Positions 63,540 through 64,000 of a stretch of DNA of 64,000 bases are shown here, in pieces. Below the pieces are notes generated by a model. That model did not search any database. It saw nothing but the letters and a program-made list of their open reading frames with translations, and was not told where the DNA came from. A program made the position numbers and the translations under genes. The stretch covers positions 124,001 to 188,000 of the forward strand of contig CP124756.1 in assembly GCA_029972225.1 (NCBI GenBank), written 5' to 3'. Source of the DNA: Candidatus Thiothrix putei. Its GTDB lineage: Bacteria; Pseudomonadota; Gammaproteobacteria; Thiotrichales; Thiotrichaceae. Positions within the stretch are counted from its first letter, which is position 1. Each line of letters begins with the position of its first letter.

Positions 63540-64000
63540 ATGGAAGACATGACAACCAAGGATGTGCTTGAGCCTTATACAGAACATGTGTTGGACTATT
63601 ATGATGGTACTTCGCGGCGTGTTTTGGTTAAAGACGAGGAGATTCCCTTTCCTGAGGGGAAGTTGATCGTTTCCCGCACGGATTTGCGGGGTATTATTAC
63701 CCATTGTAATCACGCTTTTGTGGAGATGTCCGGTTATACGGAGGCTGAGTTGATTGGACAGCCACACTATATCCTTAGGCATCCTGATATGCCTAAAGCG
63801 ATCTTCAAGGAAGCATGGGAAACTGTCGCGCAAGGCAATAAATGGCATGGCTATGTTAAAAATTTATGTAAGGATGGGTGTTATTACTGGGTATATGCCA
63901 CGATTATTCTCAATGTGCGGGAGGGGAAAGCGGTGAGCTGTACCTCAGTACGGCGTAAACCTTCGCGTACCCAAGTCGATGCCTGTATCGCACATTATGC
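63540..64000 (+). CDS. PAS-domain sensor protein, probably Aer/MCP type (partial)
   Basis: The first 153 residues are present and the frame is open at the window edge. Residues about 45-140 form a PAS domain of the redox/energy-taxis type: IVSRTDLRGIITHCNHAFVE, SGYTEAELIGQPHYILRHPDMP, WHGYVKNLCKDGCYYWVYAT. This closely resembles Aer and PAS-containing chemoreceptors. GGAGAG is about six bases upstream of the ATG. The C-terminal output domain (methyl-accepting, diguanylate cyclase or kinase) lies outside. Its place behind the GTPase/roadblock genes suggests it feeds a motility system. Confidence 0.8.
   Translation, partial: MEDMTTKDVLEPYTEHVLDYYDGTSRRVLVKDEEIPFPEGKLIVSRTDLRGIITHCNHAFVEMSGYTEAELIGQPHYILRHPDMPKAIFKEAWETVAQGNKWHGYVKNLCKDGCYYWVYATIILNVREGKAVSCTSVRRKPSRTQVDACIAHY

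Noticed and set aside
1-64000. CRISPR array, tRNA or rRNA genes
   Set aside because: No regularly spaced repeats, and no cloverleaf or rRNA-like sequence was noticed in the gaps. A covariance-model search was not possible here.

Overview
The window reads as chromosomal DNA of a free-living gammaproteobacterium of roughly 50-55% GC. The supporting gene set includes a Pseudomonas-type pyrB with an inactive dihydroorotase-like partner, hemC-hemD-hemX-hemY, fabA, dprA-smg, a FimV-like LysM protein and a minor pilin. The protein sequences look Thiothrix/Thiotrichales-like, but that is an impression rather than a proven assignment. I see no rRNA, tRNA, CRISPR array or prophage. Coding density is very high, many neighbours overlap by 1-53 bases, and only two gene-free gaps exceed 300 bases (39346-39792 and 48526-48839).

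Layout. 1-1011: end of a TrkH potassium transporter and a FimT/GspH pseudopilin. 1179-14439: pgi, then a tightly overlapped glycogen operon (glk, glgC, a GH57 amylase-type gene, malQ, glgB, glgA, glgP). 14490-17913: a three-domain MobA-MobB-MoeA fusion divergent from moaA. 17910-24646: a LysM-tailed solute-binding protein and its partner, dprA, smg, speE, creD and ispH. 24767-32307: a restriction-modification locus, methyltransferase - XRE/ImmA regulator - PIN-domain protein - helicase/nuclease, in which a toxin-antitoxin-like pair sits between the modification and restriction genes. 32396-37381: pyrB, pyrX, a DUF4143 ATPase, trmL and ribF. 37407-39345: a lipoprotein and an adenosine kinase-type gene.

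39346-39792 holds a cluster of DnaA-box-like nonamers and a parS-like site, a candidate replication-initiation or DnaA-binding locus. Next come a heptosyltransferase, a small hydrolase, a short FimV-like protein, and lexA with two membrane proteins downstream. The lexA promoter carries a GTTC-type palindrome rather than the usual gammaproteobacterial CTGT-N8-ACAG box. A cyclopropane fatty acid synthase gene (45511-48085) is split by a TnpB-only IS200/IS605-type element whose removal restores the reading frame exactly.

48067-59501: a Fur-family regulator, the heme genes, a short malic enzyme, an M48 lipoprotein protease, zinc-free L31, a SIMPL protein, fabA, ubiA, a thin ferredoxin, a small lipoprotein, a bactofilin and a coiled-coil membrane protein. 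59700 to the end: an all-plus cluster with a FimV C-terminal-like protein, a receiver-like protein, an MglA/COG2229-type small GTPase, an unknown partner, a roadblock protein and a PAS sensor cut by the window edge, probably a cell-polarity or motility signalling module.

The best candidates for something new are the restriction locus with its embedded regulator/PIN pair and nested operator, the GTPase/roadblock/bactofilin neighbourhood, and the TnpB insertion with its intact empty site.
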